The notes: generated from the sequence alone by a model not told the origin. Counted from the stretch's first letter, positions 8,032-16,579 are shown. The stretch: 64,000 nt of DNA from Shewanella glacialimarina (GCF_020511155.1 NZ_CP041216.1:1054001-1118000); one strand, 5' to 3'. Numbers and translations are program-made.

Positions 8032-9299
8032 CTTTTTGCCATTATTATAGGCCAGCTTAGAGTAAATTCAGTTTTTGCCTGGTTACTCGATATGGTTACA
8101 TTCCCCTTATGGCGCATCATAATCCGTTTAACAATGGCGAGGCCCAAACCGTGGCCTTTATTGCCACTATGTTGGGATTGGCTACGATAAAAAGCATCAA
8201 AAATATAAGGATGATCTTCTACCGGAATACTAGGGCCGTCGTTGTTAACTGATAAGTAGACTTTAAGTTGATCCGTTCGTAAATTGATTTGAATACTTGA
8301 TTTAGCATAGCGCTGTGCGTTGGTAACAAGATTTTGTATTGCCCGTTCGACCAAGGATCCTTCGCCTTTGATATAGATTTGCGTGCTGTTAGTAAGATTT
8401 AATTCAATATCATGATCACTTAAATCTTCAAGCCTGAGGATCAGTTGTTTACAGATGCTGACCAGTTCGCAGTTTTCTAAAATAGGCTCAATTTGCATCG
8501 TTTCTAGGCTGGCATAGGTCAGTAACTCCTGCAACAAGTCCTCCATCTCTTTTATATCAGTTTGCATGCCCTCCAAAAAATCAATGCGTTGGTTAATATC
8601 GCTTTGAGGCAGACAATATTGCGGTAGTAGAGCAAGTGCGAACTTAAGCCTTGCTAAAGGTGTCCTAATTTCATGTGAGACAGCATTAGTAAGATGTTTT
8701 TGGTTATCTATTAAACTGCTGATGTGCTGTGCCATATCATTGAAGGTGAGAGCAAGAGGTGATACTTGAGAACTAGTACTGAGGTCAATGCGAGTATCCC
8801 AGTTGGCTTCACCAAATTTTTTAGTAGCGATACGCAGTATTTTTAAATCTCGCGAAAGGGGCCATACCCATATTAAAGCTACCAGTGCCAGTGATGTATA
8901 AAAAACGATAGTAAATATTCCGCGTAATTGACTGCGGGGTTCAATGTCAAACGGTCCAGCCACAAGCACTTGTTCACCGACGGCAATAAATTGCAATTGT
9001 TGCTCATTTGATTCAGTGGTTAATATCTGATTATCTGCAAGTTGTATATCACCATTTAAGGCAACTTGATTACGTTGAAGCAGTTGTAATGAAAATGAGT
9101 GTTGATCACTTATCGCATCCAGAAGAGATTGCCTATCGGTCTCTGGCTGCTGAGATAAGAGCAATGCTAAAACAATAAGCGGAGTATCGACATCATCATT
9201 TTCGTCAACATGGTTTTGCCAAAGGCTATCTAATGTCCAGCCGATGCCTAAAAAGCTTAAGCTGAGTAGTAAATATAGGCTGATGAATAAACGTTTCAT
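8028..9299 (-). CDS. RstB-like sensor histidine kinase
   Basis: Inner-membrane two-component kinase of 423 aa. Segments: TM1 (about residues 3-21), periplasmic sensor of about 105 residues, TM2 (about 126-146), HAMP, a dimerisation domain with the phospho-acceptor His209 in SHEIRTPLARLKF, and a HATPase domain with N box NLVTNAQRYA, the NDGPSIP loop and G2 box KGHGLGLAIV. N-terminus and catalytic part resemble E. coli RstB, but the sensor domain is too divergent to predict a ligand. The ATG at 9299 is chosen, 14 bp after the regulator stop, because earlier starts would place charged residues ahead of TM1. It is the last gene of the four-gene minus-strand operon and convergently overlaps the DUF1289 gene by four bases. 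Confidence 0.9.
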   Translation of the reverse strand: MKRLFISLYLLLSLSFLGIGWTLDSLWQNHVDENDDVDTPLIVLALLLSQQPETDRQSLLDAISDQHSFSLQLLQRNQVALNGDIQLADNQILTTESNEQQLQFIAVGEQVLVAGPFDIEPRSQLRGIFTIVFYTSLALVALIWVWPLSRDLKILRIATKKFGEANWDTRIDLSTSSQVSPLALTFNDMAQHISSLIDNQKHLTNAVSHEIRTPLARLKFALALLPQYCLPQSDINQRIDFLEGMQTDIKEMEDLLQELLTYASLETMQIEPILENCELVSICKQLILRLEDLSDHDIELNLTNSTQIYIKGEGSLVERAIQNLVTNAQRYAKSSIQINLRTDQLKVYLSVNNDGPSIPVEDHPYIFDAFYRSQSQHSGNKGHGLGLAIVKRIMMRHKGNVTISSNQAKTEFTLSWPIIMAKS

Positions 9300-9313
9300 T
9301 TTAGTGTAATCAC

Positions 9314-10027
9314 CTAGCCATTCCATGCTTCTGGCGCGAATAAATAACCTTGTCCCCATACTGTTTTAATACGAAACGGCGTTTCAATACTATCCCCCAG
9401 TTTTTTGCGTAGACGAGATGTGCGAACATCAATTTTGCGATCTTTGCCATCAAAATCGATGTTGAGTAGATATTGATAAATATATTGACGACTTAATACC
9501 TGACCAGCCTGCGAGGCTAACAGCCATAACAGTTCAAATTCATGGTTGGTAAGGTCAACTTTTGTATCGCCTAGTCGAATCGTTTGCGTATGCGGATCGA
9601 TATTGAGCTTGCCAAAATTAAGACAATGAGACTCTGGCTTATTAGGCAAAGCTTGGCGACGAAGTAAATTATTAATTCTAGCCACTAATAATGCTGGTTC
9701 AACCGGTTTCACGACGTAATCATCAGCGCCTAATTCTAAGCCTTTAATTTGATCTTCATTGGTGCCCAAGGCACTCATTAATAAAATAGGGCCGGAAAAA
9801 TAATCGGGTAACTTTTCGCAAAGACTGAATCCATCAAGTCCTGGTAGCATAATATCAAGCAAAATAATGTCAGGCTTGTAGCTGATTAAACGTGTCAATA
9901 CTGTGTCGCCGCGACGTTCTACTTCAACATGCATATCATGTGTTTTTAAGTAATCAACAATCAGGTTGGCTAGTCGAATATCATCTTCAACTAATAAAAC
10001 TCTGTGGGTAGATTGTGGTTGGGTCAT
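9314..10027 (-). CDS. OmpR/RstA-like response regulator
   Basis: DNA-binding response regulator of 237 aa. The receiver domain has the acidic pair E14-D15, the phospho-acceptor D58 in IILLDIMLPG, and K107 in VVKPVE. The C-terminal winged helix ends with the recognition helix RKIDVRTSRLRKKLGD, as in the OmpR/PhoB class. The start ATG (10027-10025) overlaps the stop TAA of the DUF3019 gene by one base, so translation is coupled. The cognate kinase follows after 14 bp. Targets are unknown; autoregulation of the operon is a reasonable inference but no repeat operator was recognised upstream of the mipA-like gene. Confidence 0.93.
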   Translation of the reverse strand: MTQPQSTHRVLLVEDDIRLANLIVDYLKTHDMHVEVERRGDTVLTRLISYKPDIILLDIMLPGLDGFSLCEKLPDYFSGPILLMSALGTNEDQIKGLELGADDYVVKPVEPALLVARINNLLRRQALPNKPESHCLNFGKLNIDPHTQTIRLGDTKVDLTNHEFELLWLLASQAGQVLSRQYIYQYLLNIDFDGKDRKIDVRTSRLRKKLGDSIETPFRIKTVWGQGYLFAPEAWNG

Positions 10028-10446
10028 TAAAATAAGCTCCAAGGATTCCGATAGCGTCTTCTGATTTGTCGAGATGATGCTTTATTGACCTTTAATTTCA
10101 CGCCCGCAAGCGTGATGTTGTCGTGTTTGCTTACAAGTATAAATTGGATGTCTTTATCGGTTTTTATGGTTAAATTGACCGATTTTTCGTTTGGGTTGTC
10201 CGAACACCATCTCGGTATGCTTGGGTAGTCTGAAATAATACATACGAGTTCTTCATTGACCAAATTCCATGTGAGTAAAAGGTCTATCTCACAGTAATCA
10301 AATTGATCATCAGTGAGGCAAAAATTTGGCATAGCATTTAGCTGCACTTGATGTTTAAGAGGCTCTGCAGATGTTGAAAAAGCACTCATAAACAAAACTG
10401 ATATACCAATAAGCTGATATAAAATGCTGATAGGATAATGTTTCAA
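10027..10446 (-). CDS. DUF3019 periplasmic protein
   Basis: A 139 aa exported protein with a signal peptide ending STSA (about residue 27). The mature part has four cysteines (C43, C52, C69, C81) spaced like two disulfides, several predicted beta strands (IDLLLTW, VNLTIKT, IQFILVS) and a very basic tail (SRQIRRRYRNPW). This is the pattern of the DUF3019 family, which I recall from Shewanella and relatives; its function is not known. It sits two bases after the mipA-like gene and overlaps the regulator by one base. A role as periplasmic partner or ligand-binding accessory of the two-component system is inference from this coupling. Confidence 0.8.
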   Translation of the reverse strand: MKHYPISILYQLIGISVLFMSAFSTSAEPLKHQVQLNAMPNFCLTDDQFDYCEIDLLLTWNLVNEELVCIISDYPSIPRWCSDNPNEKSVNLTIKTDKDIQFILVSKHDNITLAGVKLKVNKASSRQIRRRYRNPWSLF

Positions 10447-10448
10447 AA

Positions 10449-11342
10449 TTAAAACCTATAAGCTACGCCAACAAAATAACTTTGACTGTTATCTTGATTG
10501 ACTAATGGACTATCAGTTATTTCATCAGACAAAGCTGTGTAACGATATGCCATTAAAATATTCCATTGCCCATTAAGAATGTAGCGGGTGGTGAGCTCCA
10601 TCCCTTTATTCCAGCCTGAACTAGCTTGGTATTGCAGGCTCCAATAGCTATTCTCGCTTTGTCTAACCCCATAATAATATTGAATAACTTTAGCACTTTT
10701 CCAATCAGCTCTTAGGGCTAGGTCAAATACCCATTGCTTAACCGCTAAGCCGTAATTCCAACTAATATGTGCAGTGTCACCATTATGAACATTGAACATA
10801 TCATGGGCGTAAGATACTTTAAAGAAGCCTAAACGAGCATAATAGAAGGCTTCAAGACCACCATAAAAGGTGAAATTTCGCCTTTCTAAACTATTAAAAA
10901 CTTTAGGTTCACTGGCTCTGGATAATGACGATAATCCCATCGGCATAATATTTAAATTGTCATCAGTACTTCGGCTAAAAAAAAGGTTACTCGGATCCCA
11001 ATTATAAAAGAAAGCTCTGTCATCACTGTAGTTGGTGACGAGGTTGAGCGAATACTTTTCGGCTTCTTGCAAACTATACCCAAAGTTGCCATTGTCAAAA
11101 AACCATTGTTCGCCGTAATAAGCTATCGATGGTAAGACATAGAGTGGAATATCGTCATAACCTTGTAGCGGGTTTGTTTTTTGGCCAAAACCAATAGCGA
11201 CAGATATGTCCCATTGTCCTTCAGTGATACAGTCTCCTGACACTAAACAAGGGGGATCTGTTTCAGCTGTTGCGTTAAAGTGCGTTCCGATAATCAATAT
11301 AAACGTAACTGCATAGATATATTTAAGCATAGGTGATGGCAT
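10449..11342 (-). CDS. MipA/OmpV family outer-membrane protein
   Basis: Outer-membrane beta-barrel of 297 aa. A signal peptide ends near residue 27 (NATA), then the mature part begins with WDISVAIGFGQKTNPLQGYDD and IPLYVLPSIAYYGE, the signature start of MipA/OmpV proteins. The C-terminus is SYFVGVAYRF with terminal Phe. E. coli MipA binds the lytic transglycosylase MltA and MrcB; other members are porin-like or respond to antibiotics. It is the first gene of the operon with DUF3019, regulator and kinase. Two ATG codons (11342 and 11330) are possible; the first has AAGG only two bases before it, so the start is uncertain by four codons. Confidence 0.86.
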   Translation of the reverse strand: MPSPMLKYIYAVTFILIIGTHFNATAETDPPCLVSGDCITEGQWDISVAIGFGQKTNPLQGYDDIPLYVLPSIAYYGEQWFFDNGNFGYSLQEAEKYSLNLVTNYSDDRAFFYNWDPSNLFFSRSTDDNLNIMPMGLSSLSRASEPKVFNSLERRNFTFYGGLEAFYYARLGFFKVSYAHDMFNVHNGDTAHISWNYGLAVKQWVFDLALRADWKSAKVIQYYYGVRQSENSYWSLQYQASSGWNKGMELTTRYILNGQWNILMAYRYTALSDEITDSPLVNQDNSQSYFVGVAYRF

Positions 11343-11516
11343 AACCTTATATATGTTTAATATTAAGATATTGATATTTAAATTTATTGAAACTTAACCG
11401 TTAAACCTGGAGCACGTAATAACCAACATGTTATCACTATCTCTCTATTGCATTAATAACTAACCCATGCCTGATACAAAGTGTTACGAGTGAGAGGTGC
11501 TTTAAAAGGGTAAGGT

Positions 11517-12107
11517 TTAGCTTTTGATTGCTTTCCAGAACAATTGGAAACTAGCTTGCCTGTGTAAGTCATCACACCCTAGTTCAGGATGATCAGTAAA
11601 GAAGCGGATTGCGGCTAAGTATTGTCCATGACAGTTTTCAAGTAGCAAAGGGAGCGGGTAGTGGCTAATTAGATTTTGTTGTTGACCTTGTTCAATTAAC
11701 TCGACAACAAACCCTAATATGCTATTCATTGCTTGTTGTCGCGTAATGGGATCTATTTCCGCTGACAGTGAAAATTGCAGGAAAAACTTTTGTTTTATGG
11801 GGTGAGTAATCGCCCAATCAATGGCATTTTGCCACAGACTATTTGCATCTTGCTCTACATCATTTATGTATAGCGTATTAAGGGTTATTGCATCAGCAAA
11901 CTCTTGTTTAATATCTAGAAAGAGTTGATTGATAATACTATTTTTAGAAGGGAAGTGATGAAATAAGGTGCCGGTTGCCACGCCCGCAGCTTTGGCTATA
12001 GAAGCTGTTGAGGTGGCATGAAAACCTTGATTGACGAAAAGCGCTAACGCAGACGCTAAGATGGCTTGTTTCTTATCAGTTTGTTTGTTAGTCGCGCTTT
12101 TAGTCAT
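11517..12107 (-). CDS. TetR family transcriptional regulator
   Basis: Repressor-type protein of about 196 aa. The N-terminal HTH is clear: ILASALALFVNQGFHATS, then IAKAAGVATGTLFHHFPSK as recognition region. The C-terminal ligand domain is helical without an identifiable ligand. It starts 14 bp after the stop of the aldehyde dehydrogenase gene on the same strand, so the two are co-transcribed, and the palindrome at 13591-13608 before the dehydrogenase is its likely operator. A GTG at 12110 directly before the chosen ATG is an alternative start, with TAGGAA upstream. Inducer probably an aldehyde or its precursor (inference). Confidence 0.9.
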   Translation of the reverse strand: MTKSATNKQTDKKQAILASALALFVNQGFHATSTASIAKAAGVATGTLFHHFPSKNSIINQLFLDIKQEFADAITLNTLYINDVEQDANSLWQNAIDWAITHPIKQKFFLQFSLSAEIDPITRQQAMNSILGFVVELIEQGQQQNLISHYPLPLLLENCHGQYLAAIRFFTDHPELGCDDLHRQASFQLFWKAIKS

Positions 12108-12121
12108 CACAAGGATTATTC

Positions 12122-13546
12122 CTAACGTAAAAAGAACTTCATTAACATCTTTTGAATCACAGTACCGTAAGGCGGGTGAACTAAAATGCCCGAGTTAATT
12201 TTACCGCTATTTAATATCGTTTTGGCGTGGCTGAAAGTAAGGAAGCCCTCTTTACCGTGGTAATGCCCCATACCTGAAGGTCCAATGCCACCAAAGGGTG
12301 CGTCATCAGCAGCCACATGAAATACGGTATCGTTAATGCAAACGCCACCTGAGTGGGTATGATGTAAAATATTATTTTGAGTCTTACCGTCAAAACTTAA
12401 GATATACAGTGCAAGCGGGCGATCGCGTTGATTGACATAACCTATCGCTTCATCTACCGATTGATAGCCAATAATTGGCAAAATAGGACCAAAAATTTCA
12501 TCTTGCATCACTAGCATGTCTGTATTGACCTTGGTCATTAACTGGGTTGCTAGTTTTCGCTTACCAGGTGTGACACTGCCAGTAGAAGCTGATATGACAG
12601 TCGCTCCCTTTGCCTTGGCATCATCAATTACTTTCGTTAAGCGTTCAAATTGGCGATCATTAATAATGTTGCCGTAATCTGGGTTGTTATCAAAATCAGG
12701 GTACATTTTATTAAATCTTACTTGGTAAGCTTTAATAAATTCGTCAATTTTGTCTTCAGGGCAAAGTACATAATCAGGGGCGACACAAATTTGGCCTGCA
12801 TTTAAGCATTTACCAAAAATTAATCGCTCTACAGCTGTTTCAATAGGCATGTCAGGTGCAATAATAGCCGGTGATTTACCGCCAAGTTCTAAGGTCACAG
12901 GGGTGAGATTTTCTGCTGCAGCTCGCATAACATGACGGCCAACAACCGTTGAGCCAGTAAACAGAATGTGATCAAAAGGCAGCGCTGAAAATTGAGCTGC
13001 GACATCCGCTTCACCTTCCACTAATGCGACTTCATTTGGATCAAAAACCTGTGCTAACAAGTCCCGCAATACTTGATTAATGTGTGGCGTGAACTCAGAC
13101 ATTTTTAACATGGCTCGATTACCCGCAGCGATAGCGGTGATCAGCGGACCAATTGATAACATCACTGGAAAGTTCCACGGCACAATAATGCCTACTACAC
13201 CTAAAGGTTGATATTGCACAGTGACTTTAGAAGGCGAAAGTAATAAACCAGCATGGCGCTTACTAGGCTTCATCCAAGCTCTAAGGTTTTTTAGGGTGTA
13301 ATTAATGTTATTGATACAAGGCATAATATCGGAAATGACGGTATCGTTTTCTGAGCGGTGGCCATAGTCATTATTGAGTGCGGTGACTATTTTTTGCTGA
13401 TTTTGCAATAGTGATAGTTTTAGTTGTTTCAGTTTAGCCACTCGCGACTCATAGCTTGGAGCAGGCATTGATAAATATTGGCTGCGTTGGGAATGAAGCA
13501 ATTGCTGTAGTGGTGATAACGGTGAGTGTTCAACGGCCATATTCAT
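12122..13546 (-). CDS. aldehyde dehydrogenase, coniferyl-aldehyde dehydrogenase type
   Basis: NAD(P)-dependent aldehyde dehydrogenase of 474 aa. It has the cofactor loop FTGSTVVGR, the general base Glu in TLELGGKSP, and the catalytic Cys in AGQICVAPDYVL. The C-terminus is extended by a hydrophobic, basic tail (QKMLMKFFLR), as in membrane-associated class 3-type enzymes. The overall sequence fits the coniferyl aldehyde dehydrogenase (CALDH) group, which in practice oxidises many aromatic and aliphatic aldehydes; the natural substrate here is not shown. The downstream TetR gene and the operator upstream suggest an aldehyde-inducible detoxification unit. Confidence 0.9.
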   Translation of the reverse strand: MNMAVEHSPLSPLQQLLHSQRSQYLSMPAPSYESRVAKLKQLKLSLLQNQQKIVTALNNDYGHRSENDTVISDIMPCINNINYTLKNLRAWMKPSKRHAGLLLSPSKVTVQYQPLGVVGIIVPWNFPVMLSIGPLITAIAAGNRAMLKMSEFTPHINQVLRDLLAQVFDPNEVALVEGEADVAAQFSALPFDHILFTGSTVVGRHVMRAAAENLTPVTLELGGKSPAIIAPDMPIETAVERLIFGKCLNAGQICVAPDYVLCPEDKIDEFIKAYQVRFNKMYPDFDNNPDYGNIINDRQFERLTKVIDDAKAKGATVISASTGSVTPGKRKLATQLMTKVNTDMLVMQDEIFGPILPIIGYQSVDEAIGYVNQRDRPLALYILSFDGKTQNNILHHTHSGGVCINDTVFHVAADDAPFGGIGPSGMGHYHGKEGFLTFSHAKTILNSGKINSGILVHPPYGTVIQKMLMKFFLR

Positions 13547-13590
13547 AAGGTAACTCCTGCAAAAAGAATCGAAAATACGGTTAAATATAA

Positions 13591-13608
13591 ACCGACTGAT
13601 TAGTCGGT
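13591..13608. promoter_or_regulatory. palindromic operator, probable TetR-family site
   Basis: Perfect inverted repeat ACCGACT-GATT-AGTCGGT, 44 bp upstream of the aldehyde dehydrogenase start. Size and symmetry match operators of TetR-type repressors, and a TetR gene lies in the same operon. No binding data exist here. Confidence 0.7.
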
Positions 13609-13728
13609 CTAATTCTAAGGGGGTTTTACTCGATATGCAATAACTGTTGAGTATTTGACCAAGATCACTTAGAAGTTGCGATAAAAGACTACACTTTAAA
13701 AATGTTTCAATTTTTTAAGGAGGATATT

Positions 13729-14160
13729 ATGCGAAGTAAAACGATTCTATGGCCGACAGATTTTTCTGAGACGGCGTCCCATGCACTGCAATATGCCATT
13801 GAAATGGCCAATCTGTATAACGTCGGCATAAGAATTTTGCATGTGGTTGATCAACCTTTTGGTGATGAAAATTACATGATATTAGCGGTAACACCAGAAG
13901 AGTTAGCTAAAAGTATGGAGGAGACTGCTGCACAAAAAATGCACTCTTTACTCGCTAAGTTAACTATTACGACCCCAGTTGAAACCATTGTTCGTAGAGG
14001 TGATGCTGTCACTGAAATAGTCGCTGAAGCTAATTCAGGCGATATAGGTATGGTTGTGATAGCCAGTCATGGACGCACAGGTTTGGCCCATTTTTTACAT
14101 GAAAATGTTGCTGAATCAGTCGCCAATCAAGCAAGTTGTCCGGTACTGGTGGTCAAATAG
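13729..14160 (+). CDS. UspA-type universal stress protein with degenerate nucleotide motif
   Basis: Single-domain Usp protein of 143 aa, cytoplasmic. It starts with KTILWPTDFSETASHAL, a typical Usp beginning, and ends ASCPVLVVK. The usual ATP-binding pattern G-2x-G-9x-G(S/T) is broken: the matching region reads ASHGRTGLAHFLHEN, with Ala for the first Gly and Glu-Asn for the last Gly-Ser/Thr. It is therefore more likely a non-ATP-binding UspA/UspC-like member. The ATG at 13729 is chosen for the near-perfect AAGGAGG eight bases upstream; an in-frame ATG at 13702 lacks one. It is divergent from the aldehyde dehydrogenase operon, and the two may share the control region. Confidence 0.9.
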   Translation: MRSKTILWPTDFSETASHALQYAIEMANLYNVGIRILHVVDQPFGDENYMILAVTPEELAKSMEETAAQKMHSLLAKLTITTPVETIVRRGDAVTEIVAEANSGDIGMVVIASHGRTGLAHFLHENVAESVANQASCPVLVVK

Positions 14161-14287
14161 TGCAATTGTAGAATTGATTGATTTAGATGGTCTCAGTTAC
14201 TTACCTATCTAATTTATTCTTTATTATTAATACTTAACCGTCATTCGCACCAAGACCTGCTATTTATTGGCAAAATTAGTGCTTATC

Positions 14288-14335
14288 GATAAAAAGATGA
14301 CTTAGATAAAAAGATGACCCGGATAAAAAAATAAC
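14288..14335. repeat. 17-bp direct repeat, three copies
   Basis: Three copies of a 14-base core GATAAAAAGATGAC (third copy diverged to GATAAAAAAATAAC) start at 14288, 14305 and 14322, an exact 17-bp period. The array lies between the convergent usp and ydbT genes. Confidence 0.8.
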
Positions 14336-14358
14336 TGTGCCACAAGAGTGAGTGGCAC
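14322..14358 (-). terminator. probable terminator of the ydbST operon
   Basis: On the minus strand a 7-bp stem GTGCCAC/GTGGCAC (14358-14352 with 14343-14337) with an 8-nt loop is followed by an AGTTATTTTTTATC tract. It lies 40 bp after the ydbT stop. Confidence 0.55.
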
Positions 14359-14397
14359 TCGTTATCTTGTTGAGTGTTAAGTGATGCTTGGTAATTG

Positions 14398-15975
14398 CTA
14401 AATCCATTGCTTATATTGAGTTGAAACGGTATTGAGTGATCGGGCTATTAATGTGTTTGCCACTTCAATAGGTATATAAGGCAGTATAATAGCGCCACTT
14501 GCTAAACCTAATTCTAAATAGGCAAGTTGTTGCGTTTTCTGCATTGCTGTCTGCGTGACTTTCACGTGTTGTATTTTTTCAAATGGAATTCGTTTCCAGT
14601 CTCGTCCTAGTAAACCGCTGTGTTGCCAAACTGCATCTTGTTCTAGCACATATCCCCATCGCTTATAGCGAATATAAAGCAGTAGGCTCGCTAATATGGC
14701 TGCAACAAACGCGAACTCAACCAGTTTGATGTCTATATCCAAGGTGAAAAATAGGCCAAGTAAAATACTAAAGGGAATAAATGGCAGCCATATTCTTTTA
14801 TATAACCAAGCAATATTTATCCCAGTGTAGTCGGTCGGTAATGTAATAACTGAAGGACTTAATGAAGGTAACATACTGAATATCGGTTCTATTTCAGTAT
14901 TTTTAATAGAAGGGATAAGCATATGTTGCTTGGTTCTTTCCTCCACTTCATTACCTTTTACTTGCTTCAAAAACAGCGTCCAGCGGTTAACAAAGCGCGC
15001 TAATAGCGGTTGTTGAAAATGGATAACCTGAATACGCTTAATCGCTAATGCATCTTGTTGATGCGCAATAACCCCGCCACTACGTTGCAATGTCTGTTGA
15101 TGTTTATCGAGTGAATATGGATGATATTTGAGTACTGAGGCTAGAATTGAAATAGCCGAAAAAAGTAGGTAACCCATGATAAATAAACTGCTAATCATGA
15201 TTAATTGCAGCATGAAACTATCATGTGTGGCTTGGTTTACCCATTCTACTGATGCTTTAATTAAGGGAGATTGAGCCACTTTCTCCCACTCAATTTGTCC
15301 AGCTACAGGACCTGCAATAATGGCGAACCAAATAAAGTTATTTTGATAAAAACCAAATATGACAAGCTCCTTCAAGCTTCGTTTTATAATCGGTTGGTCC
15401 GAGGTCGTCGCTTTCATCGCTATTTTGCTAGTTTCATCATCCTTGCTTGTTGCTGTTTCACTGACATTATTTAGCTGCAATAAGTGCTGCTTTAAAATCT
15501 GCGCATGTTGAGCGTCAAGGGCAGTTAGCTTGGCTTCATCTTTACTTGAACCAGCGGTTTCTATGACCAAAACGGCAAGCTTGAGTGGCTTAAAATAAAA
15601 AGGTTGTTCAAAACGAATATTTTGAATTCGATTAAGAGGGATTTCATCTTTTTTAGTGAAAAACAGCCCTCGTTTTACATCGAGTTGCTCTGTACTTATT
15701 CTGTAGCGAAATTTTCGCCATTGAATGAAGGCAAATGAGGTCAATAAAATAAGTAAGACTATAAATCCATCAATAACCCATACAATCGATACATCGTTGC
15801 TCCAACCAGCATAAAAAATTGGGATTAAAGCATAACCGTTACTTAGAATGTTTTTCAGCGAACCGAACACAAAGCTTAATATCGACCAAGGTGATAATGC
15901 TCTCCAATCAGTTAAACTCGGGGTTGGCTTGATGTTGGCTTGTTCATGTGCGCTTGATGGTTGATCATCAGTCAT
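14398..15975 (-). CDS. ydbT: bacterial PH-domain membrane protein, YdbT type
   Basis: Large membrane protein of 525 aa built from bPH2 (DUF304) units between membrane pairs: a membrane region about residues 35-85, a first PH unit with RISTEQLDVKRGLFFTKKDEIPLNRIQNIRFEQ, a second membrane region near 205-280, a second PH unit with IKRIQVIHFQQPLLARF, a third membrane pair near 390-430, and a last PH unit with IPFEKIQHVKVTQTAMQK. This is the YdbT architecture known from Bacillus and many proteobacteria, always next to a shorter YdbS. Here the ydbS gene overlaps its start by eight bases. In Bacillus the pair has been linked to bacteriocin resistance; the role in Gram-negatives is unclear. Confidence 0.84.
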   Translation of the reverse strand: MTDDQPSSAHEQANIKPTPSLTDWRALSPWSILSFVFGSLKNILSNGYALIPIFYAGWSNDVSIVWVIDGFIVLLILLTSFAFIQWRKFRYRISTEQLDVKRGLFFTKKDEIPLNRIQNIRFEQPFYFKPLKLAVLVIETAGSSKDEAKLTALDAQHAQILKQHLLQLNNVSETATSKDDETSKIAMKATTSDQPIIKRSLKELVIFGFYQNNFIWFAIIAGPVAGQIEWEKVAQSPLIKASVEWVNQATHDSFMLQLIMISSLFIMGYLLFSAISILASVLKYHPYSLDKHQQTLQRSGGVIAHQQDALAIKRIQVIHFQQPLLARFVNRWTLFLKQVKGNEVEERTKQHMLIPSIKNTEIEPIFSMLPSLSPSVITLPTDYTGINIAWLYKRIWLPFIPFSILLGLFFTLDIDIKLVEFAFVAAILASLLLYIRYKRWGYVLEQDAVWQHSGLLGRDWKRIPFEKIQHVKVTQTAMQKTQQLAYLELGLASGAIILPYIPIEVANTLIARSLNTVSTQYKQWI

Positions 15976-16579
15976 GTTGAGGATCCAAATCAGTATTTAA
16001 CTCTTGTTGTTCTATTTGTTGGTTCTGCGCCGCTTGATGCAATAAATGCTGGCGAAGGTGTTCAGCTACTTTCGCCGGCAATCCGGGCAAATTTATTTCG
16101 GCTTCACCTGATCCCGCACTGAAACATTTTAAGGTAATAAGTTGGTATTTTCGTTCAAGTGGCCCCTGAGATAGATTAACGTGTTGTAAACGTGTGTAGG
16201 GTAGTGCGGTTGTTGATACCCAAAATAAGCCTTGTCGCATAATAAATTCATCTTTAAATACGCCATAGCAAACCGTTAATGCTTTTAAATAAGTCAATCG
16301 AGTAGCAAAAGCCCCAATGGCTAGAATAATAGGCAAAATAATAATTTTACTGATCAAATCCAAGGGTGAGGCCAGTATCATAAACAGACAAGTTACTATG
16401 GCTATTACGCCAAATAATACACCACTGGTGTAGAGTTGCAGCTTAGGATAATTGTCGTCGACCTTATTTAGGACTAAATCCTGTAAAGGCGTCAGCTGAG
16501 TGGTGGGCAATAAGTCACCGTGATCATAGCCTGTTAATGTAGGTGGCACCTGGCTATGTATATCAGAATTAGTCATCAT
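15968..16579 (-). CDS. ydbS: bacterial PH-domain membrane protein, YdbS type
   Basis: A 203 aa protein with two hydrophobic segments (about residues 50-90) followed by one bPH2 domain. That domain has GVFKDEFIMRQGLFWVSTTALPYTRLQHVNLSQGPLERKY, here cited in parts: the hallmark is the xPYxRLQHVxxSxGP pattern and the Ala-Gly-SGEAEINLPGL end. The C-terminal tail is Gln-rich. It is the first gene of the ydbS-ydbT operon and its 3' end overlaps ydbT. The start may be either of two adjacent ATG codons (16579 or 16576). Function in the envelope is unknown. Confidence 0.84.
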   Translation of the reverse strand: MMTNSDIHSQVPPTLTGYDHGDLLPTTQLTPLQDLVLNKVDDNYPKLQLYTSGVLFGVIAIVTCLFMILASPLDLISKIIILPIILAIGAFATRLTYLKALTVCYGVFKDEFIMRQGLFWVSTTALPYTRLQHVNLSQGPLERKYQLITLKCFSAGSGEAEINLPGLPAKVAEHLRQHLLHQAAQNQQIEQQELNTDLDPQHD

